Shown one piece after another: positions 54,501 to 63,302 of a stretch of 64,000 bases of DNA. Made by a program: the position numbers and the translations under genes. This DNA comes from CAVDHB01 sp963608705 (GTDB taxonomy: Bacteria > Bacteroidota > Bacteroidia > Bacteroidales > Bacteroidaceae), in the NCBI GenBank assembly GCA_963608705.1, contig CAVDHB010000078.1, positions 20,059 to 84,058 on the forward strand, written 5' to 3'. Each line of letters starts with the position of its first letter. Position 1 is the first letter of the stretch. The notes under the pieces are model-generated. The model saw only the letters and a list, made by a program, of their open reading frames with translations. It was not told the origin of the DNA and searched no databases.

Positions 54501-54883
54501 GATTACGTTTAGGAGCCAAGGTTTTGAACCAAACCTTATTGGACAAAGTTGAGAATGGAAACATCAGAAGGAATAATGACAAACGTATCACTTCTTTACG
54601 ATGGCAGAAACCAGGAGACATTGCAGCGTACAAGGCACTGGGTATAGATAACCCGACTTTTCCGAACGATGCATTTGTGTTTACAGAAAAAGCATTCACA
54701 TGTAATAGTGTCAACTTGAGTTATCAATTTCCTCGTTCCGTTGTCCGCTATTTCAAAATGCAGCAACTTACTATCACAGGTTCCCTGTCTGACGTATTCT
54801 ACATTTCCAACATAGAACGTGAACGTGGAACCAGCTATCCTTATACAATAAAACCAACGTTCTCTATATCTTGTACTTTCTAA
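51596..54883 (+). CDS. SusC/RagA-like TonB-dependent transporter with N-terminal STN signalling domain
   Basis: The 1095-residue receptor has a signal peptide (ALLLILLLSSPSLLWAQ) and an STN domain at about 30-95 (FNLNVKNKPLSTVLKQIDKK, VLRALTQSYPLTYEI). A carboxypeptidase-regulatory-like domain follows (NGVVKGTDGETMIGATITI), then the TonB-box region (NLNEVVVTGIFNKP), plug (DASATAIYGSRGANGVVVIT) and barrel ending FSISCTF. The STN domain is the part that signals to FecR, so this is the likely partner of the sigma/FecR pair at 46.8-48.5 kb. It is the first gene of a compact run of eight plus-strand genes to 63030. Confidence 0.96.
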   Translation: MRKKRFKALLLILLLSSPSLLWAQNLGRRFNLNVKNKPLSTVLKQIDKKSGVKILFAYDDVNTIKVSYSRTNVSAEEVLRALTQSYPLTYEIKAGGKFISVSSKSRKSRGNIINGVVKGTDGETMIGATITIKFNNGRTQHITTDKEGRFFYPMTGNEVSMTASTIGYNRDIKKIKAGKTHYIFELEPDAHNLNEVVVTGIFNKPKASFTGAATVITKEQIQQQGNRNLLKTLTNIDPSFDVQLNNDMGSDPNKQLSIEIRGKSSLAADISDMNNVQDDIRNQYNMPLFILDGFEVSSERVMDMNQSDVESVVILKDASATAIYGSRGANGVVVITSTRPQEGRVRVSYSVGMNLELPDLSSYNLMNSFEKLEVEKIAGVYKSDNLSTQLQLDAIYNENLKAAKEGVNTDWIHKPLRTGIGQYHRLSLSGGTNQFRYNLNFSYNQLKGVMKGSGRDNMNGGVQITYILKKVRFTNDLSVGINNSNESTYGQFSDYVGMNPYWRPKDDEGHTIKQYNFPGYNYPIYNPLYDGEQSSFIKSEYINLRNTTNINWDICEGLRADLSLGITQQRNTGDSFYSPLSTIGTSTRGRYSKNSSTSTSWQVSGTLSWAKIIGMHTFYLGGNWQMMQNNLKGFDFSVIGFMNDQMTDLSMGTNYYGQKPSSTDAVTRSIGFTGTFNYNFASRYFVDASYRVDGASSFGAESRWAPFWSVGAGWEFTKESWMKFIEKVVNYGKIRYSYGVTSSLNFAPYDAFTTYQYDNENQYNGLIGAYILGYGNPNLKWQNTREHNYGMDVSFFNSFITLSANIYRKTTDNLLTDAYLPISHGYTTYKSNMGTIRNTGWDLSLNINVLRLREQDITWALRFGAYSNKNILVKLSDSIKKLMESNSNASNKAYYQYREGYSIDELYVLRSAGVDPMTGERLYIGDDGTISNIATNSTPVPVGNRQPKLNGRLGTSFRWKGLLLDVGFGLRLGAKVLNQTLLDKVENGNIRRNNDKRITSLRWQKPGDIAAYKALGIDNPTFPNDAFVFTEKAFTCNSVNLSYQFPRSVVRYFKMQQLTITGSLSDVFYISNIERERGTSYPYTIKPTFSISCTF

Positions 54884-54894
54884 TTCAACAGAAA

Positions 54895-56340
54895 ATGAAA
54901 ATAAAACATCTCTCAATAAGTTTGGCTTTGATACTTTCAATGAGCCTTTCCAGTTGTAATGACTGGTTAACGGTACTTCCTAAAAATCAGTCTCCCTCAG
55001 ATAAAATGTTTGAAAGTGAGTCTGGCTTTCAAATGTCACTTACTGGACTTTACCTTTTATTGAAGGTAAATTATAATCCAGAAAGTATGTTGATGGGAGG
55101 TCAGGGCATTGAATATATGGCCAACAACTACGCCATTCAAAACACTGCGAATACAAGTAGCTGGAGCTACCTTTTAAGTCACCATATTTATACAGACAAT
55201 GACCTTGACAGAAGCTTAGGCTTTTTGTTTCAGAGTAATTATAAGACTATCACTAACGCCAATGTACTATTAGACGGTATACGACATCAGAAAAAGATTC
55301 TCCCTGAGAAGATGGCAAAACTGATGGAAGGGGAAGCTTTGGCTATACGAGCCTTTTGCCATTTTGATTTGCTGCGTTTATGGGGACCTGTACCATTACA
55401 CCCTAATAAAAGCTCAAAATACCTCCCTTATGTAAAGGAAATGAATACTGAGCGATATCCTTACATTACTTATGATGAGTTTATAAAAGACCTGAAAGAT
55501 GACCTCACACAGGCTTTGGCTCTATTAAAAGACGCTGATCCAATTTTGAGATATTCTAATTCTCAGTTGAATGCAGGATATGTAAGTATCAATGAATATT
55601 CCAGCATGTTCTGGTATTACCGTCAAAAACGCTTCAACTATTACAGTGTGGAGGCGTTATTGGCTCGTTTGGCCCTGTGGACAGGTGATAAAGCAAGCGC
55701 ATATAAATACGCTAAAGATATTATAGACGCTAAAAATGAGGATGGTACATCCAAATTCCAATTAGGCGCCAAGGCGGATATATCTTCTAATGACTTCTCT
55801 TTTTATAAAGAACATCTCATGGGGCTTGACACACAAAATTATACCGACAGATATAATTCTTTTCGTACTACCTACGTAAATAAAGTAAGTGTAATAGAAA
55901 ACACCCTATATCACAATGAACCAGACATTCGTTTAAATTTACTGCAACGTAATAACAATACAGCCACGTGGGGAGATGTCTACGGCACCCTAAAATACAG
56001 TAAACTGTCTTCGACTGACTATGGAATGCCCAAGTCTGTACCATTGATTCGCCTTGCGGAAATCTACCTAATTGCCATTGAGACGGCCCCTCTATCTGAA
56101 GCAAATACGTACTATAAGACCTTCTGTGAAAGTAGAAATGCTTCGTATGCCCCTTTGACAGCCGACAATTTACAGGATAAGATAATTGAGGAATATGTAA
56201 AAGAGTTTTTCGGCGAAGGACAGACCTTCTTTGCATACAAGCGACTAGGAAGTTCAAAGATGTTGTTGAATGATATGTCCGTTACAGAAGGAGAATATGT
56301 ATTACCGATTCCTCAAGACGAAATTGGTTATTATAAATAA
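54895..56340 (+). CDS. SusD/RagB-like outer membrane lipoprotein
   Basis: The 481-residue protein has the lipobox ILSMSLSSCNDW (Cys21) and SusD features: LMEGEALAIRAFCHFDLLRL, WGPVPLHP, VEALLARLALWTGDKASAY and VPLIRLAEIYLIAIE. It is the surface lid of the preceding SusC. The start at 54895 fits the signal peptide; it is 11 bases after susC. The C-terminal part is shorter than in glycan-type SusDs. Confidence 0.94.
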   Translation: MKIKHLSISLALILSMSLSSCNDWLTVLPKNQSPSDKMFESESGFQMSLTGLYLLLKVNYNPESMLMGGQGIEYMANNYAIQNTANTSSWSYLLSHHIYTDNDLDRSLGFLFQSNYKTITNANVLLDGIRHQKKILPEKMAKLMEGEALAIRAFCHFDLLRLWGPVPLHPNKSSKYLPYVKEMNTERYPYITYDEFIKDLKDDLTQALALLKDADPILRYSNSQLNAGYVSINEYSSMFWYYRQKRFNYYSVEALLARLALWTGDKASAYKYAKDIIDAKNEDGTSKFQLGAKADISSNDFSFYKEHLMGLDTQNYTDRYNSFRTTYVNKVSVIENTLYHNEPDIRLNLLQRNNNTATWGDVYGTLKYSKLSSTDYGMPKSVPLIRLAEIYLIAIETAPLSEANTYYKTFCESRNASYAPLTADNLQDKIIEEYVKEFFGEGQTFFAYKRLGSSKMLLNDMSVTEGEYVLPIPQDEIGYYK

Positions 56341-56341
56341 A

Positions 56342-57127
56342 ATGAACATGAGAAAATTATATTTGTTGCTATTGACACTTCCCCTGTTCTTAGCTTGTGA
56401 ACAGGAACAGATAACAGTGGATAATAATATTCCATACGTCAGTTTTTATGCGCCCAAGGGGTATTACATGAAAATGGTACAGGAATACGATTATAATTTC
56501 GTCTATACCAAAGATGATGTGAAAGAAGACACTATCTGGATTAAAATCATATCCAGAGCAGCTTTACCTTCCAGAAACTTAAAAGTAGCTCTAAGAGCCT
56601 TCAATGACACAACAGACAATCTGCTATCACTTCCCAATGCGGAATCAGGCATACATTTTAAGTCATTCAAAGAAATGGCTGATAAAATGATTCTGCATAA
56701 AGGCAGAATGTTGGATTCTATTCCCATCGTTGTCTTAAGAGATAAGTCGCTGAAAGAAAATGGACGAAGACTAACTCTTAGAGTTGCTGATTCTGAAGAT
56801 ATAAAGGCTGCTGATAAAAAGGCAGACGACAGTGGGGACAAAATATTCGTGGTAATTTATATCTCAGACGGATATTCAGAGCCTTCCAACTGGAGATGGT
56901 ATATGACCCAATTCGGTCGTTACGGAAAGGTAAAACACGAATTCATGATAAAAGATTCTGGTCAGAAATGGGATGCAGCCTTTATTGAAAAATTGAGACA
57001 AGACTACTATGACCAAATCTATTATCTGTATAAATTCAGAAATGATTTGAAAGAATTAAACGCTCAACGAGCTATGGAAGGCAAAGGTCCGTTAGCAGAA
57101 TCTGACGGTTCTCTGGTAACATTTTAA
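56342..57127 (+). CDS. DUF4843 family lipoprotein
   Basis: The 261-residue protein has a lipobox (LLLTLPLFLACEQ, Cys19) and a beta-rich body (VSFYAPKGYYMKMVQEYDYN, DGYSEPSNWRWYMTQFGRYG) that I recognise as the DUF4843 family found beside SusCD and PKD-like lipoproteins. It is probably surface-exposed and helps bind the ligand, by analogy with surface proteins of other SusCD systems. The start is one base after the SusD stop; a second ATG two codons later is possible. Confidence 0.78.
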   Translation: MNMRKLYLLLLTLPLFLACEQEQITVDNNIPYVSFYAPKGYYMKMVQEYDYNFVYTKDDVKEDTIWIKIISRAALPSRNLKVALRAFNDTTDNLLSLPNAESGIHFKSFKEMADKMILHKGRMLDSIPIVVLRDKSLKENGRRLTLRVADSEDIKAADKKADDSGDKIFVVIYISDGYSEPSNWRWYMTQFGRYGKVKHEFMIKDSGQKWDAAFIEKLRQDYYDQIYYLYKFRNDLKELNAQRAMEGKGPLAESDGSLVTF

Positions 57128-57148
57128 CTACACTAAAATACGAAACTC

Positions 57149-58744
57149 ATGAGAAAATCAATTATATCATGTTTATCTCTTTTGGCTTGCATGGCTATTG
57201 TAGCTTGTAGCGAAGGAAGAGATGATGTATACAACCCGTTGCCTGATATTGAGATAAAAGGATTACCCAATACGGTGCAAACGTTATATTATGGAGAGAC
57301 TCTAACCATACAACCCCGTGTAGTGTATGGGAAAGACTCTGTGGCCGATAATTTTGAGTACTATTGGTATAAGACCAATGGAAATAACATGAAGTTACTT
57401 TCCACCGCTCCCACACTAACGCAAAAAATGGATAGTCTTGGACTATGGGGCATCTATTTAAAAGTAGTCAGCAAAAAGGACTCACTTTCCACCATTGATA
57501 TGGTGAATGTAAATGTAACAAGCCACACAAGCCGGGGATGGTATGTTTTGAAAGAAAACAAAGAGGGAAACTCCGATGTAGATTTGTTCGTGGTGAACGA
57601 CAAAGCACAAATTCTCCCTGTAAACGCGAATCTTTTCGCCCAACGACATACCACATTACAAGGAAAACCAGTGAATATGATTTTCACAAACAATTTTAGA
57701 TGGAAATCACCAAATAGTAACTCTTTCACAGGAAATATTCCAGCGATTATCCCCGCATCCACCCAGGGCTTGGCTGCCATTGGTGTAAATGACACGTCCT
57801 TGTTGGCAAAGAATGACGGTATGTTCTTTGACAAGAATGATGGAACAGGTCTTCAAATTTCACAAACAGTGATATCGCCCAATCAAGCTATCTTGGCCAA
57901 TAAACAGAAAGCCCACTTTATGCCTTTTGGAGCACAAGCTTATCTTCCCGCTCTAAAAGGGAGTTATGAATTGTCTCCTTATATGACCATCTCAAACGTA
58001 AGTAATTCTTATATTCTTGGATTTGACAACGCTCAGCAGTCCTTCCTGTTCTTTAAGAATTACAACGCTGATGTCCAATACTTTCCTGATAATTATTACA
58101 CGGAAGGAACGAACCTAAAAATTAGCCCGAACCACATGAATGGCACATTATCATTCATGGAAAATACAGACTATGATTTGACGAATGACACGCTGACCTA
58201 TAACCAAGGAGCATACGCTCTGTTTCATGAAAATGGCCGCAAAGACCGTAGTATCCTATTCGGATTAGATTTAGCTCAAATCGACCCAAGTGAGACCAAT
58301 GTGGGAAATGCTAAATATAGCCCAATAATGAAGGCAGATACACTGTCTTATAAAGATTATCCAGAGATTGGAAACGCCACACTTTTCACCTTGCATAAAA
58401 GCTTTCCAATCTTGTATTTTGCCTATGGCCATAAAATAGGCAATTATACAATTAACAGCACTGGACAAAAATACAGAAAAGAGATCTTATCATTTCCTTC
58501 TAATGAACGAATCACCTATATACATTATATGGAATGTATATATGATGCGGCCTCTTACAATTTCAGCTACTTTGTAGTGGCCACGTATGATGAAAAGAAG
58601 GATTCATATAAAATTTACCGTTATGCCATAGAAGGTAATAGCTTTAAACAAATAGATTCCCCCATGGAAGGAAAAGGCAAAGTAAAATCTTTATTATATA
58701 TCTGCCCTTCTTTCAGTGTGAATTATATGTATCGTTATTATTAA
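57149..58744 (+). CDS. PKD-like family surface lipoprotein
   Basis: The 531-residue lipoprotein (lipobox LLACMAIVACSEG, Cys20) begins with two PKD/Ig-like beta domains over about residues 35-130 (LYYGETLTIQPRVVYGKDSV, LGLWGIYLKVVSKKDSLST). A larger beta-propeller-like body follows (GWYVLKENKEGNSDVDLFVV and similar strands). The family recurs after SusD-DUF4843 in this type of locus. No catalytic motif is seen, so a binding role is inferred. Confidence 0.78.
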   Translation: MRKSIISCLSLLACMAIVACSEGRDDVYNPLPDIEIKGLPNTVQTLYYGETLTIQPRVVYGKDSVADNFEYYWYKTNGNNMKLLSTAPTLTQKMDSLGLWGIYLKVVSKKDSLSTIDMVNVNVTSHTSRGWYVLKENKEGNSDVDLFVVNDKAQILPVNANLFAQRHTTLQGKPVNMIFTNNFRWKSPNSNSFTGNIPAIIPASTQGLAAIGVNDTSLLAKNDGMFFDKNDGTGLQISQTVISPNQAILANKQKAHFMPFGAQAYLPALKGSYELSPYMTISNVSNSYILGFDNAQQSFLFFKNYNADVQYFPDNYYTEGTNLKISPNHMNGTLSFMENTDYDLTNDTLTYNQGAYALFHENGRKDRSILFGLDLAQIDPSETNVGNAKYSPIMKADTLSYKDYPEIGNATLFTLHKSFPILYFAYGHKIGNYTINSTGQKYRKEILSFPSNERITYIHYMECIYDAASYNFSYFVVATYDEKKDSYKIYRYAIEGNSFKQIDSPMEGKGKVKSLLYICPSFSVNYMYRYY

Positions 58745-58761
58745 TTTGTAAATTAAGTAGA

Positions 58762-59892
58762 ATGAAAAAATTAATCGCAATTTTATCCCTTTGTATGGGA
58801 TTAATGGGTGTAAAAGCGCAAGAAAATTACACCTTGACAGTAAAAGTAAACAACCTACCAACAGGTAACAAATTCTTTCTCTTTCATCAAACAGCCCCTG
58901 GAACCATCAAATTGGACTCGACCACCGTTGAAAACAATAATATCTTTGTAATGAAAGGAAGTACTGCTATGCCTCAACTGGCTTTTATGTACATTCAACC
59001 GGAAAACTCCAGCATGGGACGTAAGCCCATGACAATACCGGGGAGACCTGTTTATCTACAGCAAGGTAATATCATGGTAAATGTAGACAATGTGGACAGT
59101 CCCTATTGGAAAGTAGGAGGCACACGTCTCAATAACGATCTACAAAGTTACAACGAGTGTTTCACCAAGTTTCTTGATCAAGAAAATAAGCTGTATGCTC
59201 AAGGAAAAGCGGCTAAAGAAAGAGGCGATAATGCAGCTTTAGACCAAGTATCAAAATCGTTGGCTGAAATAGCCTCCGAGAAAGACAAGATACTCCATCT
59301 ATTTTTTAACTCACATCTGGACTCAGAAGTTTCACTTCGTTGGTTGATGACCAATTTTAATCTCGTTCAGCAAAAGAATGAAGTTGTCAATTTGTTTGGT
59401 AAGATGAGTAAACGTATCCAAGAATCTCGTCAAGGGAAAAGATTGGCCGCTAAACTTCAAGAAACACAAGCTGTAGGAATTGGAAGCATTGCGCCAGATT
59501 TCAAAGGGAAAGACAATCTCGGAAAGGAATATGCCTTGAAAGATTTCAGAGGAAAATACGTCTTATTGGATTTCTGGGCTTCTTGGTGTGTACCTTGCCG
59601 CAGAGAGAATCCCAATGTACTGAGAGCTTACAATCAATTTAAAAATAAGAATTTCACTATAGTAGGATTCTCTTTAGACAATAATAAACTGTCATGGAAT
59701 GGAGCAGTGAAACAAGACAAATTACCCTGGACACAGATTTCTGATTTGTTGGCGTGGAGAAGTCCTGTAGCTTCCCTTTATGGAGTACAAGCAATTCCAA
59801 GCAACTTTCTGATAGATCCATCCGGCAAAATTATCGCCATTAATTTAAGAGGCACAGCCCTAGAGAATAAACTTGCAGAAATTCTAAAATGA
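58762..59892 (+). CDS. TlpA-like thiol-disulfide oxidoreductase with DUF4369 domain (copy 1)
   Basis: The 376-residue periplasmic protein has a signal peptide (IAILSLCMGLMGVKAQ), a DUF4369 beta domain to about residue 125, a helical linker and an AhpC/TSA-thioredoxin fold. The active site is FWASWCVPCRREN (Cys276, Cys279) and the cis-proline region AIPSNFLIDPSG. It should reduce or isomerise disulfides. Its TGA overlaps the next ATG as ATGA. Confidence 0.93.
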   Translation: MKKLIAILSLCMGLMGVKAQENYTLTVKVNNLPTGNKFFLFHQTAPGTIKLDSTTVENNNIFVMKGSTAMPQLAFMYIQPENSSMGRKPMTIPGRPVYLQQGNIMVNVDNVDSPYWKVGGTRLNNDLQSYNECFTKFLDQENKLYAQGKAAKERGDNAALDQVSKSLAEIASEKDKILHLFFNSHLDSEVSLRWLMTNFNLVQQKNEVVNLFGKMSKRIQESRQGKRLAAKLQETQAVGIGSIAPDFKGKDNLGKEYALKDFRGKYVLLDFWASWCVPCRRENPNVLRAYNQFKNKNFTIVGFSLDNNKLSWNGAVKQDKLPWTQISDLLAWRSPVASLYGVQAIPSNFLIDPSGKIIAINLRGTALENKLAEILK

Positions 59893-61019
59893 ACACAGGA
59901 AAGATATTAAAATGGTTGTGTATGGGAGTAGTATGCTTAAGTACTACCCTTCATGCACAACAGAGATTCACATTTGAACTCGCAATGCCTTCTCCAAATC
60001 CTTTGCAGAAACTGTTTTTACAATACAAAGGAACAGACGGCAACAACAAACTGGACTCTGCCACTTATACCAATGGCAAGTTCAAGTTTGGGGGAGAAGT
60101 AAGTTATCCACAACGTGCTTTAATTCGTTTGGATTTTAGTAATCAACACGTGGATCATATTCATCCAGCTTTGGGAACACTCATATTTCTGGAAAAAGGA
60201 GCGATTCAAGCCGTAGCTGACAAGGATTTGCAAAATCTTCAAATAGCAGGAACGCCCACAAATAATGAGCTAAACGCATTAAATAAAGAGTTAACTTGGT
60301 ACTCTAAATGGTTGCCGAACTATCAATCTCGATTTACACAGATGTATAGTCAGCGAAATCAAAAAGAACTTTCCTTACTATATAAGGAATATTATTCACA
60401 ACAAGCCAAGAAAAAAAGTGTTGAATTAGCTTTCTTCAAGAAACATCCTGATTCATTTCTTTCCTTAGACTGGTTGATACAGAACTATTCACTTGCTAAA
60501 GAGCATAGTATTGCCGATTCCTTATTCAAAAAACTAAGCAAGCGTATAAGAGAGTCCATACCTGGCAAACAATATCATACACAATTGATAAAAACTATAT
60601 CTGTAGAAAAAGGGCATACAGCTCCTGATTTTACAGCATACGACGCCAACGGAAAAGCCATATCTTTGCACTCATTCAAGGGTAAATACGTACTATTAGA
60701 CTTTTGGGCTTCTTGGTGCGGCCCATGCAGAAAGGAGAATCCAAATGTCCTAAAAGCATATAACCAGTATAAAGATAAAGGATTTACAGTCTTGGGACTT
60801 TCTTTAGATTCTTCCAAAGAAGCTTGGCTGAAAGCCGTAAAACAAGACGGACTTCCATGGACACAAGTGAGTGGATTAGGTACTTCAAAGAAGATAGACA
60901 TATTATATGATGTAAAAGCCATTCCTTCTAATTTCCTTATCAATCCGGAAGGAATTATTATTGAGCATAATTTACGAGGAGAGGCGTTACATCAAAAATT
61001 AGCTGAAATACTACACTAA
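59889..61019 (+). CDS. TlpA-like thiol-disulfide oxidoreductase with DUF4369 domain (copy 2)
   Basis: The 376-residue paralog has the same order of domains as copy 1: signal peptide (MGVVCLSTTLHAQ), DUF4369, linker and thioredoxin fold. It has a classical FWASWCGPCRKEN site (Cys277, Cys280) and cis-Pro AIPSNFLINPEG. It overlaps copy 1 by four bases, and copy 3 begins 2 bases after its stop. Apart from the CxxC loop the N-terminal halves of the copies have diverged, so the duplication is not recent. Confidence 0.93.
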   Translation: MNTGKILKWLCMGVVCLSTTLHAQQRFTFELAMPSPNPLQKLFLQYKGTDGNNKLDSATYTNGKFKFGGEVSYPQRALIRLDFSNQHVDHIHPALGTLIFLEKGAIQAVADKDLQNLQIAGTPTNNELNALNKELTWYSKWLPNYQSRFTQMYSQRNQKELSLLYKEYYSQQAKKKSVELAFFKKHPDSFLSLDWLIQNYSLAKEHSIADSLFKKLSKRIRESIPGKQYHTQLIKTISVEKGHTAPDFTAYDANGKAISLHSFKGKYVLLDFWASWCGPCRKENPNVLKAYNQYKDKGFTVLGLSLDSSKEAWLKAVKQDGLPWTQVSGLGTSKKIDILYDVKAIPSNFLINPEGIIIEHNLRGEALHQKLAEILH

Positions 61020-61021
61020 AC

Positions 61022-62146
61022 ATGAAGAATCGTAGTGTAATTCCTATCATAATAGCTTGCGCCTTTGTTTCCTTATCAAAGGCGCAAGTCAAGCTTACGG
61101 TTACGGATATCATGGCCAAGCCGACCTATAAAGCATTCATCTGTTATCGATCTCAAGGAAAGTTTTATACAGACTCCGTAGGAATGGTCAATGGAAAATT
61201 TCACTTTAAGGAATCTCTACCCGAAACTAAACAAAGGGCATTCGTATATATCGCTCCGGAAAATAGTGGCTTCTTACATAAGCCGCTACCTAAAGAAGCC
61301 AATACGATTTATCTTGAGCAAGGAAATCTTACGATGTTTCTAGGACAATACAAAGGAGATACGAAGATTGGAGGTTCTCCGCTTAACGATGACTATCAAT
61401 CTCTATTCCATGCCGTCACTCCTTTTAAAGAAAAGGAAGCTGCATTAGAGAACAGCTATCAAGAAGCACGAAAAGCCAATGACACGGATAAAATGGAGGA
61501 ACTTAAACAACAGTTTTTATTGTTGGAAAAGGATAAGAGAAATGCGGAAAAGAACTTTGTGAAAAGTCATCCTGACTCCGAAATCAGTTTAGAATGGTTG
61601 ATGCATACGATTGATGTTGCCAACAACAAAGAAGAAGCTGAGAAGTTATTTGCCATTTTAAGCAATCGTCTCAAATCTTCTAAAGAAGGACAGAACTATA
61701 AGGCACGTTTAGACAAGACTATCTCCTTATCCATCGGACAACAGGCTCCAAATTTCACCAGTACAACCCCAGATGGAGAGACATTCTCTTTAAAATCACT
61801 ACGAGGTAAATATGTATTGATAGCCTTTTGGGCTTCATGGAATAAACCGTCCAGGGAAGACAATCCCTATTTAATGGAAGCTTACCATCAATTTAAGAAC
61901 AAGAACTTTGAGATTGTGGGAGTATCGCTGGATATGCAACCTCAATCATGGACTGACGCTATTGCCAAAGATGAGTCGACGTGGTTACATGTCAGTGATT
62001 TAAAAGGCTGGAATAATCAAGTGGCGAGATTATATGCCGTCCGCCAACTGCCCTCTAATTTTCTGATTAATCCTGAAGGAAAGATTATCGCTAAAAACGT
62101 ACCAAGCGAAACATTAAGTCAAAAACTAAGTGTACTATTAAAATGA
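61022..62146 (+). CDS. TlpA-like protein with DUF4369 domain that has lost the CxxC site (copy 3)
   Basis: The 374-residue paralog keeps the signal peptide, DUF4369, linker and thioredoxin fold (GKYVLIAFWASW and LPSNFLINPEGK). Its active-site loop reads WASWNKPSRED, with Asn274 and Ser277 in place of the two cysteines. It cannot act as a dithiol oxidoreductase and may be a binding or regulatory subunit of copies 1 and 2. The frame is intact and otherwise well conserved, which argues against simple decay. The protease ATG overlaps its TGA by four bases. Confidence 0.92.
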   Translation: MKNRSVIPIIIACAFVSLSKAQVKLTVTDIMAKPTYKAFICYRSQGKFYTDSVGMVNGKFHFKESLPETKQRAFVYIAPENSGFLHKPLPKEANTIYLEQGNLTMFLGQYKGDTKIGGSPLNDDYQSLFHAVTPFKEKEAALENSYQEARKANDTDKMEELKQQFLLLEKDKRNAEKNFVKSHPDSEISLEWLMHTIDVANNKEEAEKLFAILSNRLKSSKEGQNYKARLDKTISLSIGQQAPNFTSTTPDGETFSLKSLRGKYVLIAFWASWNKPSREDNPYLMEAYHQFKNKNFEIVGVSLDMQPQSWTDAIAKDESTWLHVSDLKGWNNQVARLYAVRQLPSNFLINPEGKIIAKNVPSETLSQKLSVLLK

Positions 62147-63030
62147 AAACATTCATCATTGCTCTTTTAGGCATGATAGCTGGCAATTTTGTCACAGTCC
62201 ATGCCTCATCGAATGTAGTATTTAAGAACTATATCCATTTTGAGAAAGATATTTATCAGAAGCTAATACAATCAGGAGACGTGTCTACCTTTACATCTAT
62301 GAGACGTTTACAACAACAAGGACAAAGCGTAAAAGAAAATACACCAATATCGTTCAGTCCGCAAGGTAAAAAGAAAAAAAAGATGGAGGGAACGGAAATT
62401 GCTTCCGAACGCAGTAAAGGCACACTGGTTATTTGCCGATATAGCTCTAACCCGTTTAAATTACGAGAAAAAATTGTGGTGTGGGCTACCGCCATCGTCC
62501 TATCCTCCGATGGCATCTGCCTGACAAACTACCATGTGCTGCAACCTTTCATCAGTAAGACTTCCAAACTGGCCGCTAACGACAGTCTTTTCTTTGCGGC
62601 CACACAGGACAAGAAGTTGTATTCCATTGAGAAAATACTCTCTTACAACAAGGCGGCGGATATGGCGATTTTCAAAATAGACACGAAAGGAGACAAACTA
62701 CCTGCCGTGCCATTGGGAGACGATTTGCCGGAAGGCGCACAGGTGCATACCTTGACACACCCCTACGAGCATATCTATTCTTATTCAAGAGGGGTAGTAG
62801 CCCGTAATCTTTGCACCGACCCAACCAATCCATTTACTAACCGCACTGAAATCACGGCTCCATACGCTAAAGGTTCCAGTGGAGGGGGTATCTATGACGA
62901 CTGTGGAAACTTGATTGGAATGGTATCTACCACACAATCGATTTATTACACTGACCAGCCGCAACAAAACCTGCAAATGGTGGTGAAAACGATTATTCCA
63001 ATCTCTTCCATCAAGAGATTGATAAAATAA
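62143..63030 (+). CDS. Secreted trypsin-like serine protease (DegP/S1-like)
   Basis: The 295-residue protein has a signal peptide (IIALLGMIAGNFVTVHA), a pro-region of about 70 residues ending in a basic run (QGKKKKKMEG), then a chymotrypsin fold. The triad fits His131 (CLTNYHVL), Asp173 (AADMAIFKID) and Ser246 (AKGSSGGGIYDDCG). No PDZ domain follows, unlike DegP. As last gene of the SusCD-TlpA run it suggests a protein or peptide substrate. The basic run could be a maturation site; that is inference. Confidence 0.9.
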   Translation: MKTFIIALLGMIAGNFVTVHASSNVVFKNYIHFEKDIYQKLIQSGDVSTFTSMRRLQQQGQSVKENTPISFSPQGKKKKKMEGTEIASERSKGTLVICRYSSNPFKLREKIVVWATAIVLSSDGICLTNYHVLQPFISKTSKLAANDSLFFAATQDKKLYSIEKILSYNKAADMAIFKIDTKGDKLPAVPLGDDLPEGAQVHTLTHPYEHIYSYSRGVVARNLCTDPTNPFTNRTEITAPYAKGSSGGGIYDDCGNLIGMVSTTQSIYYTDQPQQNLQMVVKTIIPISSIKRLIK

Positions 63031-63042
63031 CCCCCTAAGGGG

Positions 63043-63080
63043 CTGTGTCGTAATGAAGTTTGGCGATACAGTCTCTTTAT
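63043..63080 (+). terminator. Probable terminator of the SusCD-TlpA-protease operon
   Basis: CTGTGTCG at 63043-63050 pairs with CGATACAG at 63064-63071 (one G.T pair), followed by TCTCTTTATTTTA. A small CCCCTAAGGGG palindrome precedes it. Confidence 0.5.
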
Positions 63081-63159
63081 TTTAGATAATAAGGCTTGGA
63101 TTGTTCTTTATTTAGAATCGATCTTTACCAAAAAGCGTATTATGGCAGTATTAAATTTA

Positions 63160-63183
63160 ATGATTATCCGCAATCGTACCACC
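63160..63183. repeat. Single terminal repeat of the MITE family next to the IS1595-type gene
   Basis: These 24 bases are identical to the reverse complement of 4982-5005, the right terminal repeat of the 213 bp element. No matching second end is visible before the transposase, so this is either a MITE cut by the insertion sequence or an end shared with a larger element. Confidence 0.7.
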
Positions 63184-63302
63184 AAGTAATCCGCTTTAGT
63201 GTCCGAGCAACTACTGAAATCGTTATAGAATAGCCTGAAAAAGGTTTCCGTATATCGTTTATTTTCAGTATCTTTTCAGTGTAATCAGAAACAGATACGG
63301 AC

